DNA of 64,000 nucleotides from Caulobacteraceae bacterium (GTDB lineage: Bacteria > Pseudomonadota > Alphaproteobacteria > Caulobacterales > Caulobacteraceae): NCBI GenBank assembly GCA_025450315.1, contig JANWHQ010000045.1, positions 1 to 64,000 of the forward strand, given 5' to 3'. The notes under the pieces are model-generated. The model was given only the letters and a program-made list of their open reading frames with translations. It made no database searches and was not told the origin of the DNA. Made by a program: the position numbers and the translations under genes. This document shows positions 24,613 through 32,617 of this stretch, piece by piece (within the stretch, counting starts at the first letter, position 1; each line of letters opens with the position of its first letter).

Positions 24613-25053
24613 ATGACCAGGATCGTCCACACCACGGCGCCTCCCGCGATCCCAGCGCCCCATCTGCTGCGCCAGCTCGTCCGTCCGGTGTTCGGCGTCT
24701 TCGGCGCTCCAGCCGCCTGGATCGCCCAGCTCCTGCTGAACTACGCCCTGGCCGCCTACCCGTGCATGCCGAACGACATGCCCTACCCCGCGCCGCCTTC
24801 GAGCTGGGCGTGGGACCGGCCGGTGCTGTTCGTGGTGAACATTCTGGCCCTGATCGTGGCCCTGGCCGCCGCCGTGACGGCCACCGCCGACTGGCGCCGC
24901 ACGCGCGGGTGGAACCAGCACGGCGCCTTGCAGGCGCGAGCGACCCGGGTCCGCTTCCTGGCCTACTGCGGGCTCATGACGGGATGGGGATTCCTGCTCG
25001 CCATCGCCTTCAACACCGTCGACCTGATCGGGGTGCCGGCATGCTCGGGCTGA
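24613..25053 (+). CDS. Small membrane protein of the alternative oxidase operon
   Basis: A 146-residue protein with three predicted helices (around 25-48, 68-92, 116-138). The PCMPNDMPYP loop between helices 1 and 2 and WDRPVLFVVNI are notable. It occupies the place of CoxP in coxMNOP-like operons. No known catalytic residues are visible; probably an accessory oxidase subunit. Confidence 0.7.
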   Translation: MTRIVHTTAPPAIPAPHLLRQLVRPVFGVFGAPAAWIAQLLLNYALAAYPCMPNDMPYPAPPSSWAWDRPVLFVVNILALIVALAAAVTATADWRRTRGWNQHGALQARATRVRFLAYCGLMTGWGFLLAIAFNTVDLIGVPACSG

Positions 25054-25418
25054 AGCCGGCGCTGGCCCTCCTCGCCGCAGCCCTCGCCCTGGGCGCGGGC
25101 GCGGCGCAGGCGCGACCTCGGCCCCCCGGAGCGGCCGGCGGGGACGCGGCGCGGGGCCGCGCCCTCATCGCCAAGGAAGGCTGTGGGAGCTGCCACGAGA
25201 TCCCCGGCGTGGCTTCGGCCCACGGCCTGGTGGGCCCGCCGCTCGATCACATGGCGCGCCGGACCACCATCGCCGGCATGCTGCCCAATACGCCCCAGAA
25301 CATGGTCCGCTGGATCGAGGCCCCTCAGAGCGTCGTGCCCGGCAACGCCATGCCCAACATGGAGATCAACGACCATGACGCACGCGACGTCGCGGCCTAT
25401 CTCTATACGCTGCGCTGA
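25041..25418 (+). CDS. Periplasmic cytochrome c between oxidase and xoxF
   Basis: A 125-residue protein with a signal peptide (LALLAAALALGAGAAQA), haem motif CGSCH and ligand region PGNAMPNM. It overlaps the upstream gene by 13 bases and the xoxF start by 44 bases, so it is locked in the operon. It could carry electrons from the XoxF branch to the caa3 oxidase. It is a paralogue of the cytochrome at 19580-19939. Confidence 0.85.
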   Translation: MLGLKPALALLAAALALGAGAAQARPRPPGAAGGDAARGRALIAKEGCGSCHEIPGVASAHGLVGPPLDHMARRTTIAGMLPNTPQNMVRWIEAPQSVVPGNAMPNMEINDHDARDVAAYLYTLR

Positions 25419-27261
25419 CCCCCCGGCCCGCCGCCGCACGGGCGCCCGCGCCTTGCTGGGCCTTGCCTGCGCCGCCGCTCTCCTCGCCGGATGCAACAAG
25501 GGAGGCGGGGTGACCGCCACACCGCCGCCGGAGGGCGGCCAGGTGCAGGCCAACAACGTCTCCACCGCGGACAACGGCGAGTGGACCATGCCGGCCCACG
25601 ACTATGCGTCCACCCGGTTCTCCGGCCTGAACGAGATCGACAACTCCAATGTCGGCCGCATGCAGGTGGCCTTCACCTTCTCCACGGGGGTCGACAAGGG
25701 CCAGGAAGCCGCCCCGATCGTGGCGAACAACACCATGTATATCGTGGCGCCCTATCCGAACTACGTCTTCGCCCTGGACCTGACGAAACCTGGCGCGCCC
25801 TTGAAGTGGGAGTACAAGCCCAACCCTTCGCCGGCCAGCCAGGGGGTCGCCTGCTGCGACGTGGTCAACCGCGGCGCCGTCTATTCCAACGGCAAGCTGT
25901 TCTTCAACACCCTGGACGGAGCGACGATCGCGCTCGACGCCAACACCGGCAAGGAGATCTGGCGCACCCAGCTGGGCGACATCAACAAGGGCGAGAGCGT
26001 CACCATGGCGCCCCTGGTGGTGAAGGATAAGGTCCTCGTCGGCGTCTCGGGCGGCGAGTTCGGCGTGCGCGGATGGCTGCAGGCGCTCGACGCCAACACC
26101 GGCAAGGTCGTCTGGAAGGCCTACCACACCGGCCCCGACAAGGATGTGCTGATCGGGGCGGACTTCCATCCCTACTATGCCGAAGACCGAGGCAAGGATC
26201 TCGGGGTGTCGACCTGGCCGCCGGACGCCTGGAAGATCGGCGGCGGCTCCATGTGGGGCTGGATCACCTACGATCCGAGCCTGAACCTGATCTTCTACGG
26301 CACCGGCAACCCGGGCCCCTGGAACGCCACCCAGCGCCCCGGCGACAACAAATGGACGGCCGGCATCTTCGCCCGCGACCCCGACACCGGGGCCGCGAAA
26401 TGGTTCTACCAGATGAACCCGCACGACGAGCACGACTACGACGGGATCAACGAGATCCTGGAGCTGACCGTGCCGGTGAACGGCCTGCCGCGGAAGGTGC
26501 TGCTGCACCCGGACCGCAACGGCTATCTCTATGAAATGGACCCGTCCACCGGCCAGGTGCTGGCGGCCGATCCCTATGGCTACATCAACTCCACCAAGGG
26601 TGTGGACCTGCGGACGGGCCGGATCATCGTCAATCCGGACAAGTCGCCCAAGCTCGGCAGCGTCGTCCGCGACATCTGTCCCACGGCCTCCGGCGCCAAG
26701 GACTGGGAGCCGTCGTCCTACTCTCCCCGCACCGGCCTGATGTACCTGCCGCACGAGAACCTCTGCATGGACTGGCAGGACATGCAGACCAACTACATCT
26801 CTGGCACCCCCTACGTCGGCGCCGAGGTGGTGATGAAGCCGGGGCCCGGCGGCAACCGGGGCTTCCTGACGGCCTGGGACCCGGTCCATCGCAAGATCGC
26901 CTGGCAGGTGAAGGAGGACCTTCCCGTGTGGTCAGGCACGGTGACCACGGCCGGAGACCTGGTCTTCTATGGAACCATGGACGGCTGGTTCAAGGCAGTC
27001 GACGCGCGCAGCGGCCAGCTCCGATGGCAGTTCAAGACAGGCTCCGGGATCATCGGGCAGCCGGTCGCCTACAAGGGTCCGGACGGCCACGAATACATCG
27101 CCGTGCTTTCCGGCGTCGGCGGCTGGTCCGGCGCCATCGTCTCGGGAAACCTGGATCCGCACGACAAGACCAGCGCGCTCGGCTTCGTCGGCGCCATGGC
27201 GGACCTCAAGCAGAAGAGCACGCCGGGAGGGACTCTCTATGTCTTCACCCTGCCTCACTGA
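25375..27261 (+). CDS. xoxF: XoxF-type lanthanide-dependent PQQ alcohol dehydrogenase
   Basis: A 628-residue quinoprotein of the methanol dehydrogenase family. It has the vicinal disulfide cysteines C160-C161 in GVACCDVVNRG, metal ligands E228 (GGEFGVRG) and N312 (TGNPGPWN), the catalytic D354 and the additional D356 (HDYDGINE). The aspartate two residues after the catalytic one marks lanthanide enzymes (XoxF/ExaF); calcium MxaF has alanine. The end (VLSGVGGWSG, GGTLYVFTLP) is typical. It oxidises methanol or other primary alcohols in the periplasm. ATG 25375 supplies a lipoprotein-like leader (ALLGLACAAALLAGC), unusual for the family; a TTG at 25453 is possible. The XoxF clade is not determined. 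Confidence 0.88.
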   Translation: MTHATSRPISIRCADPPARRRTGARALLGLACAAALLAGCNKGGGVTATPPPEGGQVQANNVSTADNGEWTMPAHDYASTRFSGLNEIDNSNVGRMQVAFTFSTGVDKGQEAAPIVANNTMYIVAPYPNYVFALDLTKPGAPLKWEYKPNPSPASQGVACCDVVNRGAVYSNGKLFFNTLDGATIALDANTGKEIWRTQLGDINKGESVTMAPLVVKDKVLVGVSGGEFGVRGWLQALDANTGKVVWKAYHTGPDKDVLIGADFHPYYAEDRGKDLGVSTWPPDAWKIGGGSMWGWITYDPSLNLIFYGTGNPGPWNATQRPGDNKWTAGIFARDPDTGAAKWFYQMNPHDEHDYDGINEILELTVPVNGLPRKVLLHPDRNGYLYEMDPSTGQVLAADPYGYINSTKGVDLRTGRIIVNPDKSPKLGSVVRDICPTASGAKDWEPSSYSPRTGLMYLPHENLCMDWQDMQTNYISGTPYVGAEVVMKPGPGGNRGFLTAWDPVHRKIAWQVKEDLPVWSGTVTTAGDLVFYGTMDGWFKAVDARSGQLRWQFKTGSGIIGQPVAYKGPDGHEYIAVLSGVGGWSGAIVSGNLDPHDKTSALGFVGAMADLKQKSTPGGTLYVFTLPH

Positions 27262-27790
27262 GCCGCGCCGGCTCGCCCTGGCGCTGGCCCTCGCGCTGGG
27301 AGCCGCAGGCTGTCACGCCAGCCCGCCGGCGGCCGCCACTGCCCCCCCCGCGCAGCAATCGCCGCAACCGGTGGTCCTGTCCGAGCTCCTGCCGGGCGGC
27401 GCCCAGCCGCAGCCGGAGGACCCGCGGGGCAAGATCTACGACGGCAACCCGTACTACATCTCCCAGGGCAAGCAGTATTACGCCTGGTACAACTGCAGCG
27501 GCTGCCACTTCAACGGCGGCGGGGGCATCGGCCCCGCCTTCATGGACAAGGTCTGGATCTACGGCGGGCGGATCGACCAGATCTACAACTCCATCGCCGA
27601 AGGCCGTCCGAACGGCATGCCGACCTGGCGCCAGAAGATCCCCGACGGGCAGATCTGGGAGATCGCCGCTTACGTGCGCTCGCTCTCCACGCCGCAGGTC
27701 AAGGCGGAACAGCCGCCCAACGCGGCGCCGCCTCCGGTCCAGCCGCCGGCCACGCCCAACCACCAGGGCGGACAGACCAGCCCTTCATGA
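27239..27790 (+). CDS. XoxG-like cytochrome c, lipoprotein
   Basis: A 183-residue protein with a lipoprotein signal (ALALGAAGC), a haem site in NCSGCHFNGGGGIGPAF and the methionine ligand in GRPNGMPTW, then a proline-rich tail. By position and type it is the likely electron acceptor of XoxF. It overlaps xoxF by 23 bases; the RBS (GGGAGG) lies inside xoxF. Confidence 0.82.
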   Translation: MSSPCLTEPRRLALALALALGAAGCHASPPAAATAPPAQQSPQPVVLSELLPGGAQPQPEDPRGKIYDGNPYYISQGKQYYAWYNCSGCHFNGGGGIGPAFMDKVWIYGGRIDQIYNSIAEGRPNGMPTWRQKIPDGQIWEIAAYVRSLSTPQVKAEQPPNAAPPPVQPPATPNHQGGQTSPS

Positions 27791-28761
27791 TCGGCAAGGG
27801 CGCTTGGGCCGTCGTTCTGGTCGCGGCGCTGGCCGGCTGCGCCCAGCCGCAGGTGGCGCGGCACATGGCCTATGTGTCCGACGAACAGGGCAATGTCGTC
27901 CACGTGATCGACGGGACCTCCGACCGGCTGGTCGGCGACATCCCGGTGGGGGGCCGTCCGCGCGGGATGGCCGTCAGCGCCGACGGCAGGACCCTCTATG
28001 TGGCCGCCGGCAACGCCAATCGGATCGACGTGGTGGATCTGGCCTCCCGCCGCGTGGTCGACCACCTTCCCTCGGGCCCGGATCCCGAACGTTTCGCCCT
28101 CAGCCCCGATGGGTCGGCCCTCTATGTCGCCAATGAAAACGACAGCAAGGCCTCCAAGATCGACATCGGGGCCAAGCGCATCGTCTGGCAGACGTCGGTC
28201 GGCCCCGAGCCGGAGGGAATGGCGGTGAGCCCGGATGGCCGATGGGTGATCTGCACCTCCGAGTCGGCCAGCCTGGTGCATTTCATCCGCGCCGCCGACG
28301 GCCGGCTGGTGCAGAGCGTCCTGGTCGGCACCCGCCCGCGCGACGCCCGCTTCAGCCCCGACGGCCGGCGGCTCTGGGTCAGCTCCGAGGCGCGCGCCAC
28401 CGTCGCCGTGTTCGACACCGCCACGCGGCGGATGATCCGCACCGTCGATTTCGAGGACGATCCGATTTCACCCGACGTCCAGGCCGTGGGCCTCGCCATG
28501 ACCCGCAAGGGCGACCGGCTCTACGTCGGCCTCGGCCGGGGGGACCACGTCGCCGAGATCGACACGGCCTCGGGCCGGATCCTTCGCTACTTCCGCGTCG
28601 GCCACCGCACCTGGGGCGTGGCCCTGTCGCCCGACGAGCGGCGGCTCTATGCCGCGAACGGCCTGTCGGGGGATGTGTCGGTGATCGACCTGAAGTCGGG
28701 CCGGACCGTCGCGACGGTCAAGGTCGGAGGCAGACCCTGGGGCGCGGTGACCGCGCCATGA
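27787..28761 (+). CDS. PQQ-associated YVTN beta-propeller lipoprotein
   Basis: A 324-residue seven-bladed propeller made of about 42-residue repeats (RPRGMAVSADGRTLYVAA, PEGMAVSPDGRW, TWGVALSPDERRLYAAN). It resembles the PQQ-dependent catabolism-associated propeller family. The leader ends with a lipobox (VAALAGC). It probably helps folding or electron transfer around XoxF. It overlaps both neighbours by ATGA. Confidence 0.82.
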   Translation: MIGKGAWAVVLVAALAGCAQPQVARHMAYVSDEQGNVVHVIDGTSDRLVGDIPVGGRPRGMAVSADGRTLYVAAGNANRIDVVDLASRRVVDHLPSGPDPERFALSPDGSALYVANENDSKASKIDIGAKRIVWQTSVGPEPEGMAVSPDGRWVICTSESASLVHFIRAADGRLVQSVLVGTRPRDARFSPDGRRLWVSSEARATVAVFDTATRRMIRTVDFEDDPISPDVQAVGLAMTRKGDRLYVGLGRGDHVAEIDTASGRILRYFRVGHRTWGVALSPDERRLYAANGLSGDVSVIDLKSGRTVATVKVGGRPWGAVTAP

Positions 28762-29561
28762 GATGGCTCGCCGCCCTTCCGATCCTGGCGCTGTTGGCCG
28801 CCTGCCAGGTGCAGCCGAAGGTCTTGAAGGTCTGCGCCGATCCCAACGACATGCCGTTCTCGAATTCGCATCGGGACGGATTCGAGAACAAGATCGCCGA
28901 ACTGGTCGCTCGGGACCTGCATCGGCGCGTGGACTATTATTGGTGGCCGCAATGGCGCGGCTATGTGCGCAAGACCCTGAACGCCGGCCAATGCGATCTC
29001 TGGCCGGGCGTCGCCAGCCAGCTGGAGATGCTGGCGACCACCCGCCCGTACTACCGGTCGACCTATGTGTTCGTGACGCGAAAGGATCGCGGCCTCGACA
29101 TCTCGTCGTTCGACGATCCGCGGCTCCGGCGGCTGAAGATCGGCGTGCAGATGATCGGCAACGATTCCACCAACACGCCGCCCACCTTCGCCCTCGCCCG
29201 CCGCGGCATCACCCGCAACGTGCGCGGGTTCATGGTGTATGGCGACTACAACAAGCCCGATCCGCAGGCGCCGATCGTCAAGGCGGTGGAGGACGGCGAC
29301 GTCGACGTGGGCGTGGTCTGGGGACCGCTCGCCGGCTACTTCGCCTCCCGCTCCAAGGTCTCTCTCGCCATCGCGCCCGTGCATCCCTGGCTGGACGGTC
29401 CCAACATGCCCATGGTGTTCGACATCTCCATGGGCGTGCGCAAGTCGGACGTGGCGCTGAAGCGCCGGATCGACCTCATCCTCAGGCGGGAGGCTCCCCG
29501 GATCAGGGCCATCCTCGACAGCTATGGCGTGCCTGGACCTCCGCCGGAGGCCCAGGGCTGA
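28758..29561 (+). CDS. XoxJ/MxaJ-like quinoprotein-associated periplasmic binding protein
   Basis: A 267-residue protein with a lipobox (ILALLAAC) and the type II periplasmic-binding fold; VCADPNDMPFSN near the start and VGVVWGPLAGYF are typical for the quinoprotein dehydrogenase-associated group (MxaJ/XoxJ). XoxJ is thought to help activate XoxF. It is the last gene of the nine-gene operon. Confidence 0.85.
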   Translation: MRWLAALPILALLAACQVQPKVLKVCADPNDMPFSNSHRDGFENKIAELVARDLHRRVDYYWWPQWRGYVRKTLNAGQCDLWPGVASQLEMLATTRPYYRSTYVFVTRKDRGLDISSFDDPRLRRLKIGVQMIGNDSTNTPPTFALARRGITRNVRGFMVYGDYNKPDPQAPIVKAVEDGDVDVGVVWGPLAGYFASRSKVSLAIAPVHPWLDGPNMPMVFDISMGVRKSDVALKRRIDLILRREAPRIRAILDSYGVPGPPPEAQG

Positions 29562-29568
29562 GCCGGCC

Positions 29569-30090
29569 TCAGTGGGCGGCCTGCAGGCCCTTCTGGCTGC
29601 GCAGCTCCAGATATCGGTCCAGGGTGGGCAGCATGTGGGCGTGCAGCCACTCGGCCATCGCCCGCTCTTCGGCCAGGCAGCTCTCGAGCAAGGGAACGGC
29701 CCGTTCCTGCGCCGCCTTTTCCGCCAGGGCGATCATGCCCTCGTAGGCGCAGATCTCGTATTCGGCCAGGCCGTAGGTGGCCATGCTGGTCTTGAGGATG
29801 TCGTCCTCGAGCCCGCCGGTCATCAGGCCGGTCAAGCCTCCCATCACCGACATGGCGCTGTCCTTGAGCGAGGAGGCGTCCTCGCCCATGGCGCCGAGGA
29901 CCTCTTCGAGCCGACGCATCTCGTTGTCCTTGTCGACAAGGTGGGCGCGCTGGCGACTCTTGGCTTCGGGATAGTCATCGAGCCTGTCGATGACGCGCTC
30001 GATCATTGTCTTGGCGTTCTTCTGGATCGCGTGAAGGTTGCGAGCTTCGCTCGCCAGCAGATGGCCAGCAATTCCCTGAACGCCAGACAT
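29569..30090 (-). CDS. Ferritin-like DUF892/YciE-type stress protein
   Basis: A 173-residue all-helical protein of the DUF892 ferritin-like family: HLLASEARNLHAIQKNA at the start and YGLAEYEICAYEGMIALAEKA with metal-binding-like Glu residues. It is induced by osmotic or general stress in other bacteria. The RBS AAAGGAG precedes ATG 30090. An EcfG-like promoter lies 75 bases upstream. Confidence 0.8.
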   Translation of the reverse strand: MSGVQGIAGHLLASEARNLHAIQKNAKTMIERVIDRLDDYPEAKSRQRAHLVDKDNEMRRLEEVLGAMGEDASSLKDSAMSVMGGLTGLMTGGLEDDILKTSMATYGLAEYEICAYEGMIALAEKAAQERAVPLLESCLAEERAMAEWLHAHMLPTLDRYLELRSQKGLQAAH

Positions 30091-30164
30091 GGTTACTCCT
30101 TTCGACAAACACGGGCCAAGGGTCTGGCCGGGCCGGCGACGATGGCGGTTGGGGCATGCCTTCC

Positions 30165-30191
30165 AAACCCATTCAGAGGGTCGGCCGTTCC
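30165..30191 (-). promoter_or_regulatory. EcfG-like promoter for the DUF892 gene
   Basis: On the minus strand: GGAAC-N17-GGTTT, close to the EcfG/sigma-T consensus GGAAC-N16/17-CGTT. It ends 75 bases before the start codon. Confidence 0.5.
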
Positions 30192-30216
30192 CCAGAACCG
30201 CCGCCGTCGACCTCCG

Positions 30217-30789
30217 CTAGACGCGGTCGGAGGCCTGGTCCGGACCCGTCGGAGCCGCGCCCTCATCGACCGGCTCGCCGTGCTCGAGCTCGACGCCCTT
30301 GAAGCTGCGGGTCTCGGGCGTGGGCAGGCCGCCGGCCTTGATCTGGGCCAGCACCTCCTGCTTGCGCGCGGCCATCTGCTGGCCCAGGGCGTCCATGTCG
30401 AGCTCGGCCTTGCGGGCCTGGGCGAACAGGCCCTCGGCGGGCTTCTCCTCTTCCTTGACGTGGTGCTGGATCTGCTCGGACAGCACCTTGACCTTGGCGT
30501 CGTAGAACGCTTCGTCCGGGCCGCCCGCCTCGATCTCGGCGATCAGCACCTTGGCGCCGTCGTGCTCGACGTAGGATTCCTCGAGCAGGTCTTCCTCCGC
30601 CTTGCCCTTGCAGGCCGGGTAGAAGATCTCCTCCTCGATGATCGTGTGCACCGTCAGCTCGGTGCAGATCTCCTTGGCGAGGCTTTCCTTCTGCGCCTTG
30701 CCGCGGGCGCTTTCGAACTTCTCGAACAGGCCCTCGACCTTGCGGTGGTCGGCCTTCAGCAGGGCGATGGCGTCGGGTTGGTCGGCCAT
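30217..30789 (-). CDS. Hemerythrin HHE-domain protein
   Basis: A 190-residue protein: LLKADHRKVEGLFEKFE, VHTIIEEEIFYPA, VEHDGAKVLIAEI and IQHHVKEEEKPAEGLF carry the His/Glu ligands of a di-iron four-helix bundle. Such proteins bind oxygen or nitric oxide or protect against peroxide. The C-terminal 60 residues are a charged tail. It has its own EcfG-like promoter. Confidence 0.88.
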   Translation of the reverse strand: MADQPDAIALLKADHRKVEGLFEKFESARGKAQKESLAKEICTELTVHTIIEEEIFYPACKGKAEEDLLEESYVEHDGAKVLIAEIEAGGPDEAFYDAKVKVLSEQIQHHVKEEEKPAEGLFAQARKAELDMDALGQQMAARKQEVLAQIKAGGLPTPETRSFKGVELEHGEPVDEGAAPTGPDQASDRV

Positions 30790-30834
30790 GGGAATCTCCG
30801 TCGGATGGGGGCCGCGGGATGCGGGACGACGACT

Positions 30835-30861
30835 AAAGCCGGAGCCCTCGCGATCCGTTCC
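30835..30861 (-). promoter_or_regulatory. EcfG-like promoter for the hemerythrin gene
   Basis: On the minus strand: GGAAC-N17-GCTTT, 46 bases before the start codon. The -10 differs from CGTT at one or two positions. Confidence 0.45.
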
Positions 30862-30882
30862 CCGGCGCTCGCGGGCCCGGAC

Positions 30883-31182
30883 TCAGGCTCCGTTTTCGGC
30901 CTTGCCGAACACCTTGCGCAGTTCGTCCTTGGCGTCCTCCAGCACCCGCTTGCGCCCCTCCGGCAGGTTCTTGCCCGCGCGGTTGATGTAGAAGGTCAGC
31001 ATCGACATGGCCGAGCGGAACGGCGAGGCCTTGCGGCGGTGGCTGTGCTCGGCCGACTGCTTCAGCGACAGGGCCACGCGGTGCGGATCGCTGGAGCGGA
31101 ACACCTCGGGCTCGAGGTCCAGAGCGTCGCTGTGCTCGGTGACATCGGCGGACCAGTTGCTGGCCTTGCGGCGAGCGGTCAT
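30883..31182 (-). CDS. DUF3175 protein
   Basis: A 99-residue basic protein with the DUF3175 pattern NWSADVTEHSDALDLEPEVF, ASPFRSAMSMLTFYINRAG and KRVLEDAKDELRKVF. The function is unknown. It has the best EcfG-like promoter in the window, which supports a role in the general stress response. The ORF-track start at 31356 is an extension into the promoter. Confidence 0.82.
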   Translation of the reverse strand: MTARRKASNWSADVTEHSDALDLEPEVFRSSDPHRVALSLKQSAEHSHRRKASPFRSAMSMLTFYINRAGKNLPEGRKRVLEDAKDELRKVFGKAENGA

Positions 31183-31539
31183 GGCTGCCTCCGGATGCGT
31201 GGGTCTCGCCCTCAAAACGGGGGTCCGGACCCGCCGTTCCGCCTCAAGCGCGGGCTTGGCGGGAAACTTCCCCTCACCCGCCGCGTCCCAGGCGCGAAGG
31301 CCGATGTCCGGGTCTCCGCCGCGCTGAAGACCCTGCGCCGCGGGTCGAGCCGGCAAGATTCCCTCGCGGGTGCGGTGAACTGGCCGATGCCGGACGCGGG
31401 CGAGGCCACGCCGACCTCGCCTCGCTCTTCAAGGCCCTCGGCGGAGGCCGGAGCGCCGGGTGACCGCAGCGCAGGCCTGAACCTTGGGCGGCTCCGACCA
31501 TTTCAACCCTGACGGATTCTCTTCGGGCTTGGCGGTGGA
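31183..31539. other. Intergenic region with stress promoter and possible efflux-protein remnant
   Basis: 357 bases between divergent genes. It holds the EcfG-like promoter of the DUF3175 gene. In one plus frame it reads ...ADLASLFKALGGGRSAG-stop near 31400-31460, which resembles the C-terminus of NodT-type outer-membrane efflux lipoproteins (ALYKALGGGW). Nothing else recognisable precedes it. Confidence 0.3.
31215..31240 (-). promoter_or_regulatory. EcfG-like promoter for the DUF3175 gene (perfect match)
   Basis: On the minus strand: GGAAC-N16-CGTTT, an exact match to the EcfG/sigma-T consensus, 33 bases before the start codon. Confidence 0.75.
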
Positions 31540-32544
31540 ATGAGCGCGCGCTCCCAGGAAGCGATCTTCGTGCGGCGGGTGCTGATCGTGCTGGCGTTCG
31601 GCGTCGGGGTGCTGGCGCTCTGGCGGCTGCGCACGGTCGAGCTTCTGCTGTTCGGCGCGATCCTGGCCGGCGTGTTCTTCGACGCCCTGGCCCAAGTGCT
31701 GGTCCGGCGCCTGCGCCTGCCACGGGGCTGGGCCCTGGCCGCGGCGGCGGCCGGCTCGACCCTGATCGCCGTGGGCGCCATCGCCTTCTTCGGCATCCGT
31801 TTCGAGGCCCAGGTGGCCGAACTGATCGCCGGCCTGCCGCCCGCATGGGCGCGCCTGCGCCAGAACCTGGGCGCCACGCCCCTGGGCGGACTGGCGCTCA
31901 GGACCATCGACCAGCTCCAGGCCACGCCGGGCGGTCAGATCCTCTCGCATGTGCGGACCTATGCCGTGTCGGCGGGCGTGGCGGTGATGGGGACGATCCT
32001 GGTGACGGTCGCCGGCCTCTATCTGGCCGCCCAGCCCAAGACCTATCGGGGCGGCCTGCTGCACCTGCTGGCCGCCGACGAGCGCCCCTCTGTCGCGCGC
32101 TTCCTGTCCGACGCGGGCGCGATGCTGCGGCGCTGGCTGCTGGCCCAGGCCACGGCCATGACGGTGATCGGCCTGGCGACGGGGATCAGCTTCTGGCTCC
32201 TGGGCGTGCCGGCGCCGGCGGCCCTGGGCGTGCTGGCCGGCATCGGCGAATTCATCCCCATGGTGGGGGTCATCATCGCCTCCGCCCCGGCCCTGGTGCT
32301 GGCCGCGACCCACGGCTGGCCCACCGCCGGCTGGACGCTCGCGGTGCTGGTGGTGATCCACCAGCTGGACGGCAATCTGCTGCAACCGCTGCTGCAGAAG
32401 GGTATGGTCTCGATCCCGCCGGTGCTGAGCCTGTTCGCCATCGTCGGATTCGGAGCCTTCTTCGGCGTCCTGGGCGTGCTGTTCGCCGCGCCCCTGACCA
32501 TCGTCTGCATCACGGCGGCGCGGACCTGGCGCGCGGAGCTCTGA
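31540..32544 (+). CDS. AI-2E family (PerM/TqsA-like) membrane protein
   Basis: A 334-residue protein with about eight helices: LLLFGAILAGVFFDALAQVLVRR, the cytoplasmic helical middle, and the typical GIGEFIPMVGVIIASAPAL and LDGNLLQPLLQKGMVSIPPVLSLFAIV. The family includes autoinducer exporters and Na/H antiporters; the substrate here is unknown. It lies 73 bases before the CYTH-CHAD gene. Confidence 0.88.
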   Translation: MSARSQEAIFVRRVLIVLAFGVGVLALWRLRTVELLLFGAILAGVFFDALAQVLVRRLRLPRGWALAAAAAGSTLIAVGAIAFFGIRFEAQVAELIAGLPPAWARLRQNLGATPLGGLALRTIDQLQATPGGQILSHVRTYAVSAGVAVMGTILVTVAGLYLAAQPKTYRGGLLHLLAADERPSVARFLSDAGAMLRRWLLAQATAMTVIGLATGISFWLLGVPAPAALGVLAGIGEFIPMVGVIIASAPALVLAATHGWPTAGWTLAVLVVIHQLDGNLLQPLLQKGMVSIPPVLSLFAIVGFGAFFGVLGVLFAAPLTIVCITAARTWRAEL

Positions 32545-32617
32545 AACCGCGCGGAGGCGACGGCGCGATCCGATCCCGCGGCCAGGCGTTCTAAGCCCAC
32601 TCACCTCGCGAGGCCTC

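Noticed and set aside
25183-25374. Longer N-terminus for XoxF
   Set aside because: The 64 additional residues overlap the cytochrome c gene out of frame and have no signal or family character; ATG 25375 gives a proper leader.
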